Positions 1-8,625 are shown, counted from the first letter of the stretch. The stretch: DNA of 64,000 nt from Actinobacteria bacterium OV320 (GCA_001298545.1 LJCX01000031.1:62001-126000); one strand, 5' to 3'. Program-made: numbers and translations. The notes: generated by a model not told the origin, from the sequence alone.

Positions 1-516
1 ACGGACGGCGATCTGCGCAAACTGCTGATCACCCGTCCCAAGGGAGCCAAGGACGCCGACTTCGCGGTGGACAGCGACGGCTGGGCGGATCTGCCCACGT
101 ACGCGCAGGAGTACACGAAACCGGGCGCCACGTTCAACAACCTCGTCGACGACGAGTTCCGCCGCGCGGCCATGGTCTCGTGGCGTGTGGGCGAGTCGTA
201 CAACGTCGAGATCGCCCTCGTGCAGTTCCACCAGGAGAGCAAGGCCGCCGCGTCCGAGTGGGCCGAGAGCGGCGGCTACTGGGCCGAGGACGAGGACGAC
301 ACCCGCAGTTGGCCCGTCCCCGGCACGGGGGACGGCAACGGGACGGCGTACGTGCACGACACACCCGAACAGGAGCCGGGCTACCTCCCGATGTACACGG
401 CCGAGGCCTACGCCTGGCGCGGTGACATCTGCGTGGAGATCCAGGTCTACGACAGCAAGCCGATCTCCAAGGCGAAGATCATGGACCTGGCCCAGCGGCA
501 GGTGGGAAAGCTGTGA
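1..516 (+). CDS. C-terminal part of a hypothetical membrane-anchored protein (5' truncated by window edge)
   Basis: The frame is open from base 1, so about 171 residues are visible and the start lies outside the window. No family is recognised. The visible part is soluble-looking, rich in acidic and aromatic residues, and has no membrane span. The stop codon overlaps the next start (GTGA at 513-516), which implies translational coupling. It is the first visible member of a three-gene set whose other two proteins have one N-terminal membrane span followed by an exported domain of similar size and style. I infer a related, probably surface-exposed protein. Confidence 0.75.
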   Translation, partial: TDGDLRKLLITRPKGAKDADFAVDSDGWADLPTYAQEYTKPGATFNNLVDDEFRRAAMVSWRVGESYNVEIALVQFHQESKAAASEWAESGGYWAEDEDDTRSWPVPGTGDGNGTAYVHDTPEQEPGYLPMYTAEAYAWRGDICVEIQVYDSKPISKAKIMDLAQRQVGKL

Positions 517-1400
517 GCGAGAACCCCGAGAACCCCGAGAGCTCAGAGATCGACCCCGCGAATCCCGCAAATCCCGTGAACCCCGAGGTCGTCGAGGGCG
601 GCGGCGCAGAGCCCGTCACCGACGTGAAGCCCGCGCGCAGGGTCCTGCGCCCCGGCCGTATCGCCACCGTGGCGGGATCCGCGCTGCTGGCGTGCGCGCT
701 CGTCGGCGGTGTCGGCTACACCGCCGTGACCGTCCAGGACGCCGACCGCGCCCCCGGCAAGCCGACGTGGAAGTTCCCGCCGCCGACCCAGGGCGACGAG
801 AAGACCGGGCAGGAGGGCGCGGACGGTGCGGACAAGGGACTGAGCGCCCTGCTCGTGCCCTACGGCACCGACGGCTTCGAGCGCGGCCCCGACCTCGGTG
901 AGTTCGGCGCGGACGCCGAGTTCAGCGGGGCGCAGGCCACCGCCATGCGCAAGGAGTCCATCAAGGACCTGCCCACCAAGTCGCGCCGCCAGCTGGAGAA
1001 GCTGATCGACAAGGAGCGCATCAAGGGCGTGGCGATGCGCAGCTACGTCGTCGGTCGGTCGGACTACAACACCACGGACGCGATCACGTTCGACGTCAAC
1101 CTGTCGCGGATGGAGAACCGCACCGCCGTGCGTGAGGCGGCGACGTCCGTCAACGGCTTCCTCGCCGCCACGGACGTCTTCCGCAAGGGCCCGAAGATCG
1201 CGGGCAACAAGGACGCCCAGTGCTTCCTGACGCCCAAGGACAAGGACGAGGAGCTGGGCTTCGCGCTGTGCACCGCCTACGTGGGAGACGTGCTGGTCAG
1301 CGTCACCGCGAACGCCCCCGGTGTGCTCGACGCGAAGTTCGTCGCCAAGTTCTTCACCGCGCAACTCGACCGCATCGACGACCCGGGACAGGCCGTATGA
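513..1400 (+). CDS. Hypothetical single-pass membrane protein, middle gene of coupled trio
   Basis: 295 residues. The N-terminus (about 1-45) is disordered, with repeated Asn-Pro-Glu/Ala units; one membrane span at about 51-72 follows, then an exported domain of about 220 residues. GTG start at 513 overlaps the upstream stop, and its own stop overlaps the next start (ATGA at 1397-1400), so the three genes form one translational unit. No known domain recognised. The layout (disordered cytoplasmic tail, one span, extracytoplasmic domain) matches its downstream neighbour, suggesting duplicated or partner proteins. Function unknown. Confidence 0.8.
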   Translation: MSENPENPESSEIDPANPANPVNPEVVEGGGAEPVTDVKPARRVLRPGRIATVAGSALLACALVGGVGYTAVTVQDADRAPGKPTWKFPPPTQGDEKTGQEGADGADKGLSALLVPYGTDGFERGPDLGEFGADAEFSGAQATAMRKESIKDLPTKSRRQLEKLIDKERIKGVAMRSYVVGRSDYNTTDAITFDVNLSRMENRTAVREAATSVNGFLAATDVFRKGPKIAGNKDAQCFLTPKDKDEELGFALCTAYVGDVLVSVTANAPGVLDAKFVAKFFTAQLDRIDDPGQAV

Positions 1401-2341
1401 CCGAGCAACAGCAGACGCCGGCCACCGCCGCACCGACCGACGGGACGGCCGCTGCACCCTCCGCCGGGACGCAGGTCACCGAGCAGCTCGCCGCCGAGCC
1501 GGACACCGCGCCCGTGGAAGGACTCGCGGCCACGGAAACACCCACCACCCCGCAGGGCGGCCCGGTCGCTCCGAAGGACCGGCGGGTGCTGCGTGCCGTG
1601 CTGCGCTGGACCGCCGTCGTCACCGTTTTCGCCGCGCTCGGGGCCGGGACGGCGTACGGGATCGCGGGCATGGAGCGTACGGACGTACCCGGTCTCGCCA
1701 CCGAGTCGGACGGCCGCTGGGCGTACCCGGAGATCACCAGGCCGCCGCTGCCCTCGGGCAGCCCCAGCCCGTTCGACACCAAGAACTGGGCGCAGGCCCA
1801 CTACGCGGACCTGCGCGCGCTGCTGCTGCCCGCGCCCGAGGGGGCGACGGACGACAAGACGCTGCGCGGCGCCGACGGCTGGCTGCCGACGAAGGACTTC
1901 CTGAACGTGTTCGAGTCCAAGGAGGACCGGGACGACGTCGGCCAGCTGCTCACCGACCACGGGCTGCGGCACATCGCGGCCCGTGGCTGGACCACCCCGG
2001 ACGGCACCGGCACCCGCGTCTACCTGCTGCAGTTCGACACGGGGACGGTGGCCGACGACATCTACGGCGAGCTCACCACCTACGGCGCTCCCCTGCACGC
2101 CGTGCGCGGTGCCGCAGAGGCGGAGTTCGACGACACGTACCCCACCGCCGCCGACTTCGACAGCATGAGCGTCATGCGGTACTCCTACGACGAGGTGAAG
2201 CCGTACGGAGCGGAGCAGCTGCGGCAGGCCTACCTCCGCGCGGGTGACGTCGTCGCCGTGGTCCTCCAGTCCCGCAAGGGCACCGCGGCGGCCGTCCCCT
2301 TCCAGCAGACGGTCACCCTGCAGAGTCAGCTGCTGGGCTGA
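1397..2341 (+). CDS. Hypothetical single-pass membrane protein, third gene of coupled trio
   Basis: 314 residues. Ala/Thr/Pro-rich cytoplasmic N-terminus (1-60), membrane span at about 70-90, then an exported domain. ATG at 1397 is chosen because it overlaps the preceding stop as ATGA; the same frame is open further upstream but that part shadows the preceding gene. Family not recognised. The exported part of this protein and of its upstream neighbour both begin with an aromatic-Pro stretch after the span. Co-translation of three such proteins suggests a surface complex; this is inference. Confidence 0.8.
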   Translation: MTEQQQTPATAAPTDGTAAAPSAGTQVTEQLAAEPDTAPVEGLAATETPTTPQGGPVAPKDRRVLRAVLRWTAVVTVFAALGAGTAYGIAGMERTDVPGLATESDGRWAYPEITRPPLPSGSPSPFDTKNWAQAHYADLRALLLPAPEGATDDKTLRGADGWLPTKDFLNVFESKEDRDDVGQLLTDHGLRHIAARGWTTPDGTGTRVYLLQFDTGTVADDIYGELTTYGAPLHAVRGAAEAEFDDTYPTAADFDSMSVMRYSYDEVKPYGAEQLRQAYLRAGDVVAVVLQSRKGTAAAVPFQQTVTLQSQLLG

Positions 2342-2447
2342 CCCCCGTGAGGGAGTACCTCACACGGAGGGCCGGCCCCCGGCCGCGTAAGCTGGGGGCC
2401 GGCCCTGTAGTACGTACCCCGAAGCACGCTCATCCGAGGAGCACCCC

Positions 2448-2546
2448 GTGGAGATCTTCTTCGAAGCCCTGCTGGTCCTGGTCTGCGTCGGCACCCTCGC
2501 CTTCGCCGGTCTGACCGTGAAGAAGCTGTACCAGGGCCAGCGCTGA
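2448..2546 (+). CDS. Very small membrane protein (32 residues)
   Basis: GTG start at 2448 with GAGGAG about 8 nt upstream, stop TGA at 2544-2546. The peptide has an acidic/aromatic N-terminus, one hydrophobic span (about residues 6-24) and a basic tail (KKLYQGQR). Similar peptides sit just upstream of the nitrobindin-like gene in other streptomycetes, from memory. It lies 26 nt before the nitrobindin-like gene, so the two may be cotranscribed. Function unknown. The strong RBS and the clean span-plus-basic-tail design make it likely to be a real gene despite its size. Confidence 0.6.
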   Translation: MEIFFEALLVLVCVGTLAFAGLTVKKLYQGQR

Positions 2547-2572
2547 CCGACCATCTCCAGGAACTGTCACTC

Positions 2573-3148
2573 ATGATCGAGATTCCGTCCGACCTCCACA
2601 AGGACCTCGTCCCCCTCGCTTTCCTGCTGGGCAGCTGGGCGGGCGCGGGCGTGCATGACTTCCCCGGCTCGGAGAAGTGCAACTTCGGACAGGAGGTCAC
2701 CTTCGGCCACGACGGCCGGGACTTCCTGGAGTACCACTCCCACACCTGGGTCCTGGACGGCGAGGGCAACAAGGTCCGGCCGCTGGAGTCGGAGTCCGGC
2801 TTCTGGCGCGTCGACGCCGACCGCAAGGTCGAGGTGACCATGGTCCGCGACGACGGCGTCGTCGAGATCTGGTACGGCGAGCTTGCCGACAAGAAGCCGC
2901 AGATCGACCTCGTCACGGACGCGGTGGCCCGCACGGCCGCCTCCGGCCCCTACACCGGCGGCAAGCGTCTGTACGGGTACGTCAAGAGCGATCTCATGTG
3001 GGTCGGCGAGAAGCAGACCCCCGAGACCGAGCTGCGCCCCTACATGTCGGCGCACCTGAAGAAGGTCGTCACCCCGGAGGACGTCGAACGCTGGGCGAAG
3101 GCCCTCCCCGACGACATGCCGGACGACGGGATCGCCTTCTTCAAGTAG
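2573..3148 (+). CDS. FABP/nitrobindin-like heme-binding beta-barrel protein
   Basis: 191 residues, the usual size for the bacterial nitrobindin (DUF1794, THAP4-like) family. The signature GSWAGAG lies at residues 20-26 and the expected C-terminal proximal histidine is at about residue 161 (in YMSAHLKK). Nitrobindins hold heme in a ten-stranded barrel and bind NO or isomerise peroxynitrite; heme binding here is inferred from these motifs. Cytoplasmic, no signal peptide. It lies directly upstream of nur and ygfZ on the same strand. Confidence 0.85.
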   Translation: MIEIPSDLHKDLVPLAFLLGSWAGAGVHDFPGSEKCNFGQEVTFGHDGRDFLEYHSHTWVLDGEGNKVRPLESESGFWRVDADRKVEVTMVRDDGVVEIWYGELADKKPQIDLVTDAVARTAASGPYTGGKRLYGYVKSDLMWVGEKQTPETELRPYMSAHLKKVVTPEDVERWAKALPDDMPDDGIAFFK

Positions 3149-3164
3149 TTCTAGACTCTTCGGT

Positions 3165-3611
3165 GTGGTGAGCACTGAAAGCACTGACTGGAAGAGCGAC
3201 CTGCGGCAGCGCGGTTACCGGCTGACGCCGCAGCGCCAGCTTGTCCTCGAGGCCGTGGACACCCTGGAGCACGCGACCCCCGACGACATCCTCGTGGAAG
3301 TGAGGAAGACGGCGTCGGGGGTCAACATTTCCACCGTGTACCGGACCCTGGAGCTCCTGGAGGAGCTCGAGCTGGTCAGCCACGCGCATCTGGGGCACGG
3401 GGCGCCGACGTACCACCTGGCGGACCGGCACCATCACATCCACCTCGTCTGCCGGGACTGCGGCAATGTCATCGAGGCGGATGTAGAGGTGGCCGCGGAG
3501 TTCCGGGACAAGCTGCGCGAGACCTTCGGCTTCGACACGGACATGAAGCACTTCGCGATCTTCGGGCGCTGCAAGGACTGCACGCTCAAGGGTTCAATTA
3601 CCAAGTCGTAG
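3165..3611 (+). CDS. nur: Nickel-responsive Fur-family repressor Nur
   Basis: 148 residues. The N-terminal winged helix (about 10-80) is followed by a dimerisation domain. It matches S. coelicolor Nur, known to sense nickel and control nickel uptake and the switch between Fe- and Ni-superoxide dismutases. Nickel-site ligands are conserved at H36, H89, H91 and H93, the second metal site at H73, H75 and H129, and two CXXC pairs sit at C96/C99 and C136/C139. Relative to my memory of the coelicolor protein there is a three-residue N-terminal insertion. GTG at 3165 is 7 nt after a TAGACT -10 element (3152-3157) with no ribosome binding site, consistent with a leaderless mRNA. Confidence 0.9.
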   Translation: MVSTESTDWKSDLRQRGYRLTPQRQLVLEAVDTLEHATPDDILVEVRKTASGVNISTVYRTLELLEELELVSHAHLGHGAPTYHLADRHHHIHLVCRDCGNVIEADVEVAAEFRDKLRETFGFDTDMKHFAIFGRCKDCTLKGSITKS

Positions 3612-3621
3612 GCTGGGGGCC

Positions 3622-4587
3622 ATGAAGAGCCCTCTGCTGTCCCTGCCCGGCGCCGTCCCCGCCGAGGGTGTGGACGAAGGCGTCGCCGGCCACTACGGCG
3701 ATCTGTTCCGCGAGCAGCGCGCCCTCGCCGACGGCGCCGGTTTCGTCGATCTCTCGCACCGCGGAGTCGTCACCGTCTCCGGCGAGGACCGGCTGAGCTG
3801 GCTGCACCTTCTCCTCACCCAGCACCTCACCGACCTCCGCGTCGGCGAGGCCACCGAAGCGCTGATCCTCTCCGCGAACGGCCACATCGAACACGCGCTC
3901 TACCTGGTGGACGACGGCCTGACGGTCTGGATGCACGTCGAACCCGGCACCCAGGAGGCGTTGATCGCATACCTGGAGTCGATGAAGTTCTTCTACCGGG
4001 TCGAGGTCGCCGACCGCACCGCCGACCTCGCGGTCGTGCATCTGCCCGCGGGGTCCATCGCCCCCGTCCCGCCGGGTGTCGCCGTCCGGGAGACCGCGTA
4101 CGGCCGCGATCTCTTCCTTCCCCGCGCCGACCTGGAGGCGTACGCCGGGCAGGCGGGTCCGCCGGTCGGGATCCTCGCCCACGAGGCCCTGCGTGTCGAG
4201 CACCACCGTCCGCGTCTCGGCTTCGAGACCGACCACCGCACCATCCCGCACGAGCTCGGCTGGATCGGCACCGCCGTGCACCTCCAGAAGGGCTGCTACC
4301 GCGGCCAGGAGACGGTGGCCCGGGTGCAGAACCTCGGCAAGCCGCCCCGCCGCCTGGTCTTCCTGCACCTCGACGGCAGCGAGGTCCTCCTGCCGGCCGC
4401 CGGTACCGAGATCCGCGTCGCCGACGACGGTCCCGACGGGCGCAAGATCGGCTTCATCACCACGTCCGTACGCCACCACGAGCTCGGCCCGGTGGCCCTG
4501 GCCCTGGTGAAGCGGAACGTGCCGGTGGACGCGCCGCTGCTGGCCGGGACGACCGCGGCCGCCCAGGAAACGGTCGTGGAACCCTAG
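3622..4587 (+). CDS. ygfZ: Folate-binding protein YgfZ (Fe-S cluster/tRNA modification factor)
   Basis: 321 residues, related to the T-protein of glycine cleavage (GcvT fold). The diagnostic YgfZ motif KGCYRGQE is at about 223-230, with the essential Cys at C225. The family uses tetrahydrofolate to support radical-SAM Fe-S enzymes such as MiaB. It starts 10 nt after nur. TAGGCT (3609-3614), which includes the nur stop codon, sits 7 nt before the ATG, so a separate leaderless promoter is plausible. The gene is convergent with dtd. Confidence 0.88.
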   Translation: MKSPLLSLPGAVPAEGVDEGVAGHYGDLFREQRALADGAGFVDLSHRGVVTVSGEDRLSWLHLLLTQHLTDLRVGEATEALILSANGHIEHALYLVDDGLTVWMHVEPGTQEALIAYLESMKFFYRVEVADRTADLAVVHLPAGSIAPVPPGVAVRETAYGRDLFLPRADLEAYAGQAGPPVGILAHEALRVEHHRPRLGFETDHRTIPHELGWIGTAVHLQKGCYRGQETVARVQNLGKPPRRLVFLHLDGSEVLLPAAGTEIRVADDGPDGRKIGFITTSVRHHELGPVALALVKRNVPVDAPLLAGTTAAAQETVVEP

Positions 4588-4679
4588 GAAACTCCGAGGA
4601 CCTCAGGACCCTGGGACCCCAGGGCCCTGGGACCTCAAGACCCTGGGATTCCCAGGACCCCTGGGATTCCTGGGGGTCC
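4588..4679. terminator. Palindrome-rich convergent intergenic region (bidirectional terminator)
   Basis: Ninety bases between convergent ygfZ and dtd consist almost entirely of repeated CCTGGG/CCCAGG blocks. CCCAGGGCCCTGGG at 4618-4631 is a perfect 14-bp palindrome, and nested CCTGGGATTCC units follow. Several alternative hairpins can form on either strand. No U-tract is present, as is common for Streptomyces terminators. Confidence 0.6.
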
Positions 4680-5105
4680 TCAGATGTCGATCAGCACGGT
4701 GAACGGGCCGTCGTTCGTCAGCGACACCCGCATCTGCGCGCCGAACCGGCCCGTCGCCACCGTCGCGCCCAGCTCCCGCAACCGGGCGACGACCTCGTCG
4801 ACGAGCGGCTCGGCGACCTCGCCGGGGGCGGCCGCGTTCCAGGTGGGGCGGCGCCCCTTGCGCGCGTCCCCGTACAGCGTGAACTGGCTGATGACCAGCA
4901 GCGGGGCGTCGGTGTCGCTGCACGACCTCTCGTCGTGCAGCATGCGGACCGACCAGAGCTTGCGGGCGAGCTGAGCCGCCTTCTCCTTCGTGTCCTCGTG
5001 GGTGATCCCGACCAGGACGCACAGTCCCTCGCCGCTGATCTCCCCGACCGTCTCGCCGTCCACGACGACGCTCGCGCCGTCCACCCTCTGCACCACCGCT
5101 CGCAT
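4680..5105 (-). CDS. dtd: D-aminoacyl-tRNA deacylase (DTD)
   Basis: 141 residues starting MRAVVQRV, the usual start for this family; an in-frame ATG three codons upstream (5114) is the alternative. DTD hydrolyses D-amino acids and glycine wrongly attached to tRNA. The active-site motif SQFTLYGD lies at 73-80 and the cross-subunit Gly-Pro motif appears near the C-terminus as NDGPFT. Length and motifs are typical, so function is confident. It is convergent with ygfZ and divergent from rsiG. Confidence 0.9.
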   Translation of the reverse strand: MRAVVQRVDGASVVVDGETVGEISGEGLCVLVGITHEDTKEKAAQLARKLWSVRMLHDERSCSDTDAPLLVISQFTLYGDARKGRRPTWNAAAPGEVAEPLVDEVVARLRELGATVATGRFGAQMRVSLTNDGPFTVLIDI

Positions 5106-5264
5106 GCGGACCATGATGCCGGGTTACCCGCACGGACCCGTGAGGGGCCCATTTTTCCTCCTTAAGCCCCTATCTGGGGCCGTTCGGGGGGACTCGGTAA
5201 CCCAGCGGTCGATCGGGGTGGCACGATGCTTCCCACACGCCGGTCGAGGGGACGGTAGAAGGAC

Positions 5265-5831
5265 ATGAGCACACCGAGTACCGGGCGGCCTGCGACACAT
5301 CGGCCGCCGACACAGCGCAGCGACAGCCCCGTGCTGCCCGCGGAACAACCCGAGCACGACCTGACCGGACTGAGCCTGCCCGAACTGCGCACCCTGCGCC
5401 GGGACGCCCAGCGCGACGAGGCCGACCTCAGCTATGTACGACGGCTGCTCCAGGGCCGGATCGACATCCTGCGCGCGGAGCTGGCCCGCCGCTCTCCGTC
5501 GGGTGCGGCCTCCGTGGTGGAGCGGCTGTCGGAGATCCTCACCGACGCCCCGGCCCGGCACCGCTCCTCGGCCCGTCACGTCACCCTGGGCACCCCGCAC
5601 AGCGAGGAGTACCGGCGGCTGGCCGCCGACATGCTCGCCGACGTCGAACTCTCCGACCTCGACGCGCGCACCGATCCGGAGCTCCACGACGCGATGGGCT
5701 GCCTGGTCCGCTACGAGCAGCAGGTCTCGAGCCGCCGCCAGCGCCTCCAGCGGACGGCCGACGAGTCGGGCGCGGAGATCACGAGACGTTACCGGGAGGG
5801 AGAGGCGCAGGTGGAGGACCTGTTGGTGTGA
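5265..5831 (+). CDS. rsiG: RsiG, c-di-GMP-binding anti-sigma factor for WhiG
   Basis: 188 residues, mostly helical. RsiG is known to bind c-di-GMP through two copies of E-X3-S-X2-R-X3-Q-X3-D and, so loaded, to hold the sporulation sigma factor WhiG. Both copies are intact here: E52, S56, R59, Q63, D67 and E151, S155, R158, Q162, D166. The N-terminal 30 residues are disordered. It fits the developmental context (dev genes 2 kb downstream). ATG at 5265 is preceded by AGAAGGA. The identification rests directly on the two motifs. Confidence 0.92.
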   Translation: MSTPSTGRPATHRPPTQRSDSPVLPAEQPEHDLTGLSLPELRTLRRDAQRDEADLSYVRRLLQGRIDILRAELARRSPSGAASVVERLSEILTDAPARHRSSARHVTLGTPHSEEYRRLAADMLADVELSDLDARTDPELHDAMGCLVRYEQQVSSRRQRLQRTADESGAEITRRYREGEAQVEDLLV

Positions 5832-5947
5832 CTTTGGCGAGGTGCCACCGGGGCAAGGGGCCCTGGCTGGGACCCGGGCCGGGGCCCGGGCGGCGAGGGC
5901 GGGAAAAATCTTCGCGCCACCCGCCCGCCCCTGCCTACGGTGATCCC

Positions 5948-7213
5948 ATGACCCGCCGAGCCATCCCGCAGCCGATCGACATCCGCGCAGTCACCGACGC
6001 GGAGCTTCCCGCCTGGACCCGTGCCGTGAACACGGGCTTTCTGCGCCCGCCCGCCGTCCCCGACCAGATGCTCGCCGACCGTCGTGTCGCGTTCGCGGAC
6101 TCCCGGGTCTCCGGCGCCTTCGACGCGGGCCGGTGCGTGGCGACGTTCCGCTCGTTCGACCAGCAGCTCACGGCGGTCGGCGGCGCACCCGTCGCCGCCG
6201 ACGCCATCTCCAACGTCACCGTCGCGCCCACGCACCGCCGCCGCGGAATCCTCACCCGTCTGATGGCCGACGACCTGGCGGCGGCGAAGGACCGCGGGGA
6301 CGTCGTGGCCACCCTGATAGCCGCCGAGTACCGGATCTACGGCCGGTACGGCTTCGGTCCGGCGACCACCATGACCGAGTGGTCGATCGACGTACCGCGC
6401 GCCGGTCTCGACCCGAACTGGTCGGGCCCGCGGGACGGCGGCCGGATCGACTTCGCCGACCCCGAGGAGATCCGCCGGATCGGCCCCGAGCTGCACGAGC
6501 GGCTGCGGAGCGCCCAGCCGGGCGCGATCGACCGGGACGAGCACTGGTGGGCGGCGCGCACCGGGCAGCTGTGGCTGTACGGCGATGCGTGGGTGGAGCC
6601 GTTCTTCGTGGTCTACCGCTCGGCGGACGGTGTGGTGGAGGGCATGGCCTCCTACCGGGCGGACGACGAGTGGAGCGATGCCAAGCAGCCGCTGAACACG
6701 GCGACGGTGAACTGGCTGAGCGCGGTGACCCCGGCCGCGGAGCGGGCCCTGTGGCACTACCTCTGTTCCGTCGACTGGATCACCCGGGTGAAGACGGGCT
6801 GGCGTTCACCGGACGATCTGCTCCCGCTCCATCTGCCGGACCCGCGGGCGGCGCGCATCACCACGCAGGCGGACTGGCTGTGGGTGCGGATCCTGGATGT
6901 CGTGCGGTCCCTGGAGGCGCGGACGTACGACGCGTCGGGCGCGTTGGTCCTCGAGGTCGTCGACCGGTCGGGCCTGGCCGGAGGCCGCTTCCTGCTGGAC
7001 GCGACCCCCGACGGTGCCTCCTGTACGCCGACCACCCGCAGCGCCGACCTCACCCTGGACGTGGCCGAGCTGGCGACGCTGTGGCTGGGCGACGAGTCCG
7101 CGGGGCGCCTGGCGGTGCTGGGCCGGCTCCGGGAAGAACGAGAGGGCGCCGCCCGAGGGGCCGACGCCCTGCTGCGTACGTCCGGGCGGCCTTGGTGCCC
7201 GGACATGTTCTGA
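5948..7213 (+). CDS. Eis-type GNAT N-acetyltransferase
   Basis: 421 residues, the size of the Eis family: two GNAT lobes followed by an SCP2-like C-terminal domain. The acetyl-CoA loop is seen as VAPTHRRRGIL at about 93-103. The chain ends in ...PDMF; in Eis enzymes the C-terminal carboxylate is part of the active site, and an aromatic terminus is conserved. Eis homologues acetylate amines, including aminoglycosides; the substrate here is unknown. ATG at 5948 lies 6 nt after TACGGT (5936-5941) with no ribosome binding site, so a leaderless mRNA is likely. The reading frame stays open upstream to 5828, but that part shows no coding character. Confidence 0.85.
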   Translation: MTRRAIPQPIDIRAVTDAELPAWTRAVNTGFLRPPAVPDQMLADRRVAFADSRVSGAFDAGRCVATFRSFDQQLTAVGGAPVAADAISNVTVAPTHRRRGILTRLMADDLAAAKDRGDVVATLIAAEYRIYGRYGFGPATTMTEWSIDVPRAGLDPNWSGPRDGGRIDFADPEEIRRIGPELHERLRSAQPGAIDRDEHWWAARTGQLWLYGDAWVEPFFVVYRSADGVVEGMASYRADDEWSDAKQPLNTATVNWLSAVTPAAERALWHYLCSVDWITRVKTGWRSPDDLLPLHLPDPRAARITTQADWLWVRILDVVRSLEARTYDASGALVLEVVDRSGLAGGRFLLDATPDGASCTPTTRSADLTLDVAELATLWLGDESAGRLAVLGRLREEREGAARGADALLRTSGRPWCPDMF

Positions 7214-7429
7214 CGACTCCTTCCGTGGTTCCGTGGTTCCGTGGTTCCGTGTTCTTCGAATGCGGGTATCCGTAGCTGTTCAGTTGTGGCTGTGCGATCG
7301 ATCTGAAGTTGTGGCTGTGCGGGCGATGTTCAGTTGTGGCTGTACGTCGGTGTCGACTGCTCGGGCTCCCGGCTCCCCTCCGGAAGGGAGCCCGACCGCC
7401 AACCGTCTGAAAGTTTGACCATGTCGTTG

Positions 7430-7446
7430 AAGTTGGCTGCCAACTT
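7430..7446. promoter_or_regulatory. Perfect palindromic operator upstream of devE
   Basis: AAGTTGGC-T-GCCAACTT is a perfect 17-bp inverted repeat about 87 bp before the devE start. A near copy lies upstream of devA (8682-8698), and AAGTTG recurs directly against the -10 of both genes. I infer it is the binding site of DevA/DevE-type GntR dimers. Confidence 0.65.
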
Positions 7447-7514
7447 CACTGTAACTATGTCCGCTTGGAAGCGTCCTATAACCATCTCTCTTTGAACTGC
7501 CCAAAGATGGCGGG

Positions 7515-7532
7515 AAGTTGTAGTGTGCGGAC
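7515..7532 (+). promoter_or_regulatory. devE -10 element abutting start codon (leaderless)
   Basis: AAGTTG (7515-7520) is followed immediately by TAGTGT (7521-7526) and then 6 nt to GTG at 7533. The identical arrangement is found at devA. Transcription would start at or next to the start codon, and the AAGTTG half-site would place a bound repressor on the promoter. Confidence 0.55.
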
Positions 7533-8441
7533 GTGGAGCCGGAACATGCCTCCGTCAATGGGCGGAGGGGGGCGGTGCGGCCGCAACGGTCACATCGCGA
7601 GGTGGCCGACGAGCTGCGCACCCGGATCAGAACCGGAGTGCTGCGGCCCGGTCAGCGCATGCCGACGCAGGCCAAGCTGGCGGACGAGTTCGGCGTCGAG
7701 CGGGGTGCCGTACGGCAGGCGCTGCGCATTCTTCAGTCCGAGCAGCTCCTCACCAACGTCTCCAAGGGAAGCCCGGCGACGGTCGCCGCGCGGCCGGGAC
7801 CGGCCGGCCACCCGCCGGGTCCCGCGGCGGCGCCGCAGCCCTCGATGGTGGCGCTGCCGCCGCGGATCACCGAGGCCTTCGCCGCCGACCACGTCGAGGT
7901 CGACGCCCTGTGCCTGACGGCGGTCTCGCTGACGGCCGCGATCGGTGAACCCCTGCGGCGGATCCACGCGGGGCAACTGAAACCGGCCAAGATCGACGTC
8001 CGTGTCCTGTTGCCGTCCCGCAACATCGAACTCGCCTTTCCGGCACCGGTGGACATCACGGAGACCGGGCGGCTCCAGCGCCGCTGGCTGGCCCATCGCA
8101 ACGCCCAGGGCCAGGTGTTGCGGCACAACCTGCTCACCCTGCGCTCCACGCACGGCATCGACGTGCACGTCACCTTCCGCGCACTGCCCTTCACCCCGCC
8201 CGTCAAGCTGTATCTCCTCAACGGGACGGAAGCGCTGTTCGCCTACTACACGGTCAAGCGGCGTGAGCAGACGATCGACCACGAGCACCTGGAGATGTAC
8301 GACGCCGAAGGCACGCGGTCGGTGCTGTTCGCCTTCGAGCAGGGCGCCGGACCGCGTGACACGACGTTCGTGGAACAGTCCCACCTGTGGTTCGACGCAC
8401 TGTGGGAGACGATCAGCTCGGAGCTGGTGCTCACGAGCTGA
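7533..8441 (+). CDS. devE: GntR-family developmental regulator DevE
   Basis: 302 residues. A GntR winged helix (about 22-85, with the PTQAKLADEFGVERGAVRQAL-type recognition region) is followed by a C-terminal domain of about 190 residues shared with DevA and with the regulator at 10745. In S. coelicolor the devA paralogue SCO4188 is devE, with a role in aerial development. The start is ambiguous: GTG 7533 fits a leaderless mRNA (6 nt after TAGTGT), while GTG 7575 has GGAGGGGG 6 nt upstream. The C-terminal domain contains a (K/R)IDVR(V/I)LLPSR strand and ends in a WFDALWETI helix; its ligand is unknown. Confidence 0.85.
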   Translation: MEPEHASVNGRRGAVRPQRSHREVADELRTRIRTGVLRPGQRMPTQAKLADEFGVERGAVRQALRILQSEQLLTNVSKGSPATVAARPGPAGHPPGPAAAPQPSMVALPPRITEAFAADHVEVDALCLTAVSLTAAIGEPLRRIHAGQLKPAKIDVRVLLPSRNIELAFPAPVDITETGRLQRRWLAHRNAQGQVLRHNLLTLRSTHGIDVHVTFRALPFTPPVKLYLLNGTEALFAYYTVKRREQTIDHEHLEMYDAEGTRSVLFAFEQGAGPRDTTFVEQSHLWFDALWETISSELVLTS

Positions 8442-8625
8442 CGGCGGGCCCGGTGGCGAGGAGGGCGAGGATCACGGCGCCGGCGGAGCTGATGACCGGG
8501 CTCTTGGCCTTGATGCCGACGCTGAGCAGGAGCAGGCCGAGGGCGCCGGTGGTGCCGTACTTCCACTGGATGGTCTGCTCGACACCGACGACGAAGGCGG
8601 CGCAGAGGAGGACGAGGACGGGCAT
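8431..8625 (-). CDS. Small two-span membrane protein between devE and devA
   Basis: 64 residues with two hydrophobic segments (about 3-16 and 28-36/45-57). ATG at 8625 is chosen because GGAAGGGGGG lies 7 nt upstream; the frame is open to 8679 without a better start. The gene is antisense to the devE end, overlapping it by 11 nt, and its upstream region faces devA. A similar small membrane gene lies in the same position relative to devB (10390-10575). Function unknown; conserved placement inside the dev region suggests a related role. Confidence 0.6.
   Translation of the reverse strand: MPVLVLLCAAFVVGVEQTIQWKYGTTGALGLLLLSVGIKAKSPVISSAGAVILALLATGPAVSS

Larger units (their letters stand above)
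7214..7532. repeat. Intergenic region with 8-bp and 25-bp tandem repeats upstream of devE
   Basis: Three elements fill this gap. TTCCGTGG is repeated almost four times at 7221-7251. AGTTGTGGCTGTGCG occurs three times (7282-7296, 7307-7321, 7332-7346, the last with one change) at an exact 25-bp spacing. A perfect palindrome follows at 7430-7446. The AGTTG core of the 25-bp repeats matches half of the palindrome, so the repeats may be additional regulator sites. Confidence 0.7.

Noticed and set aside
7282..7346. CRISPR array (three 15-bp repeats at 25-bp steps)
   Set aside because: Repeats and spacers are too short, the spacers are similar to each other, and no cas genes are present.
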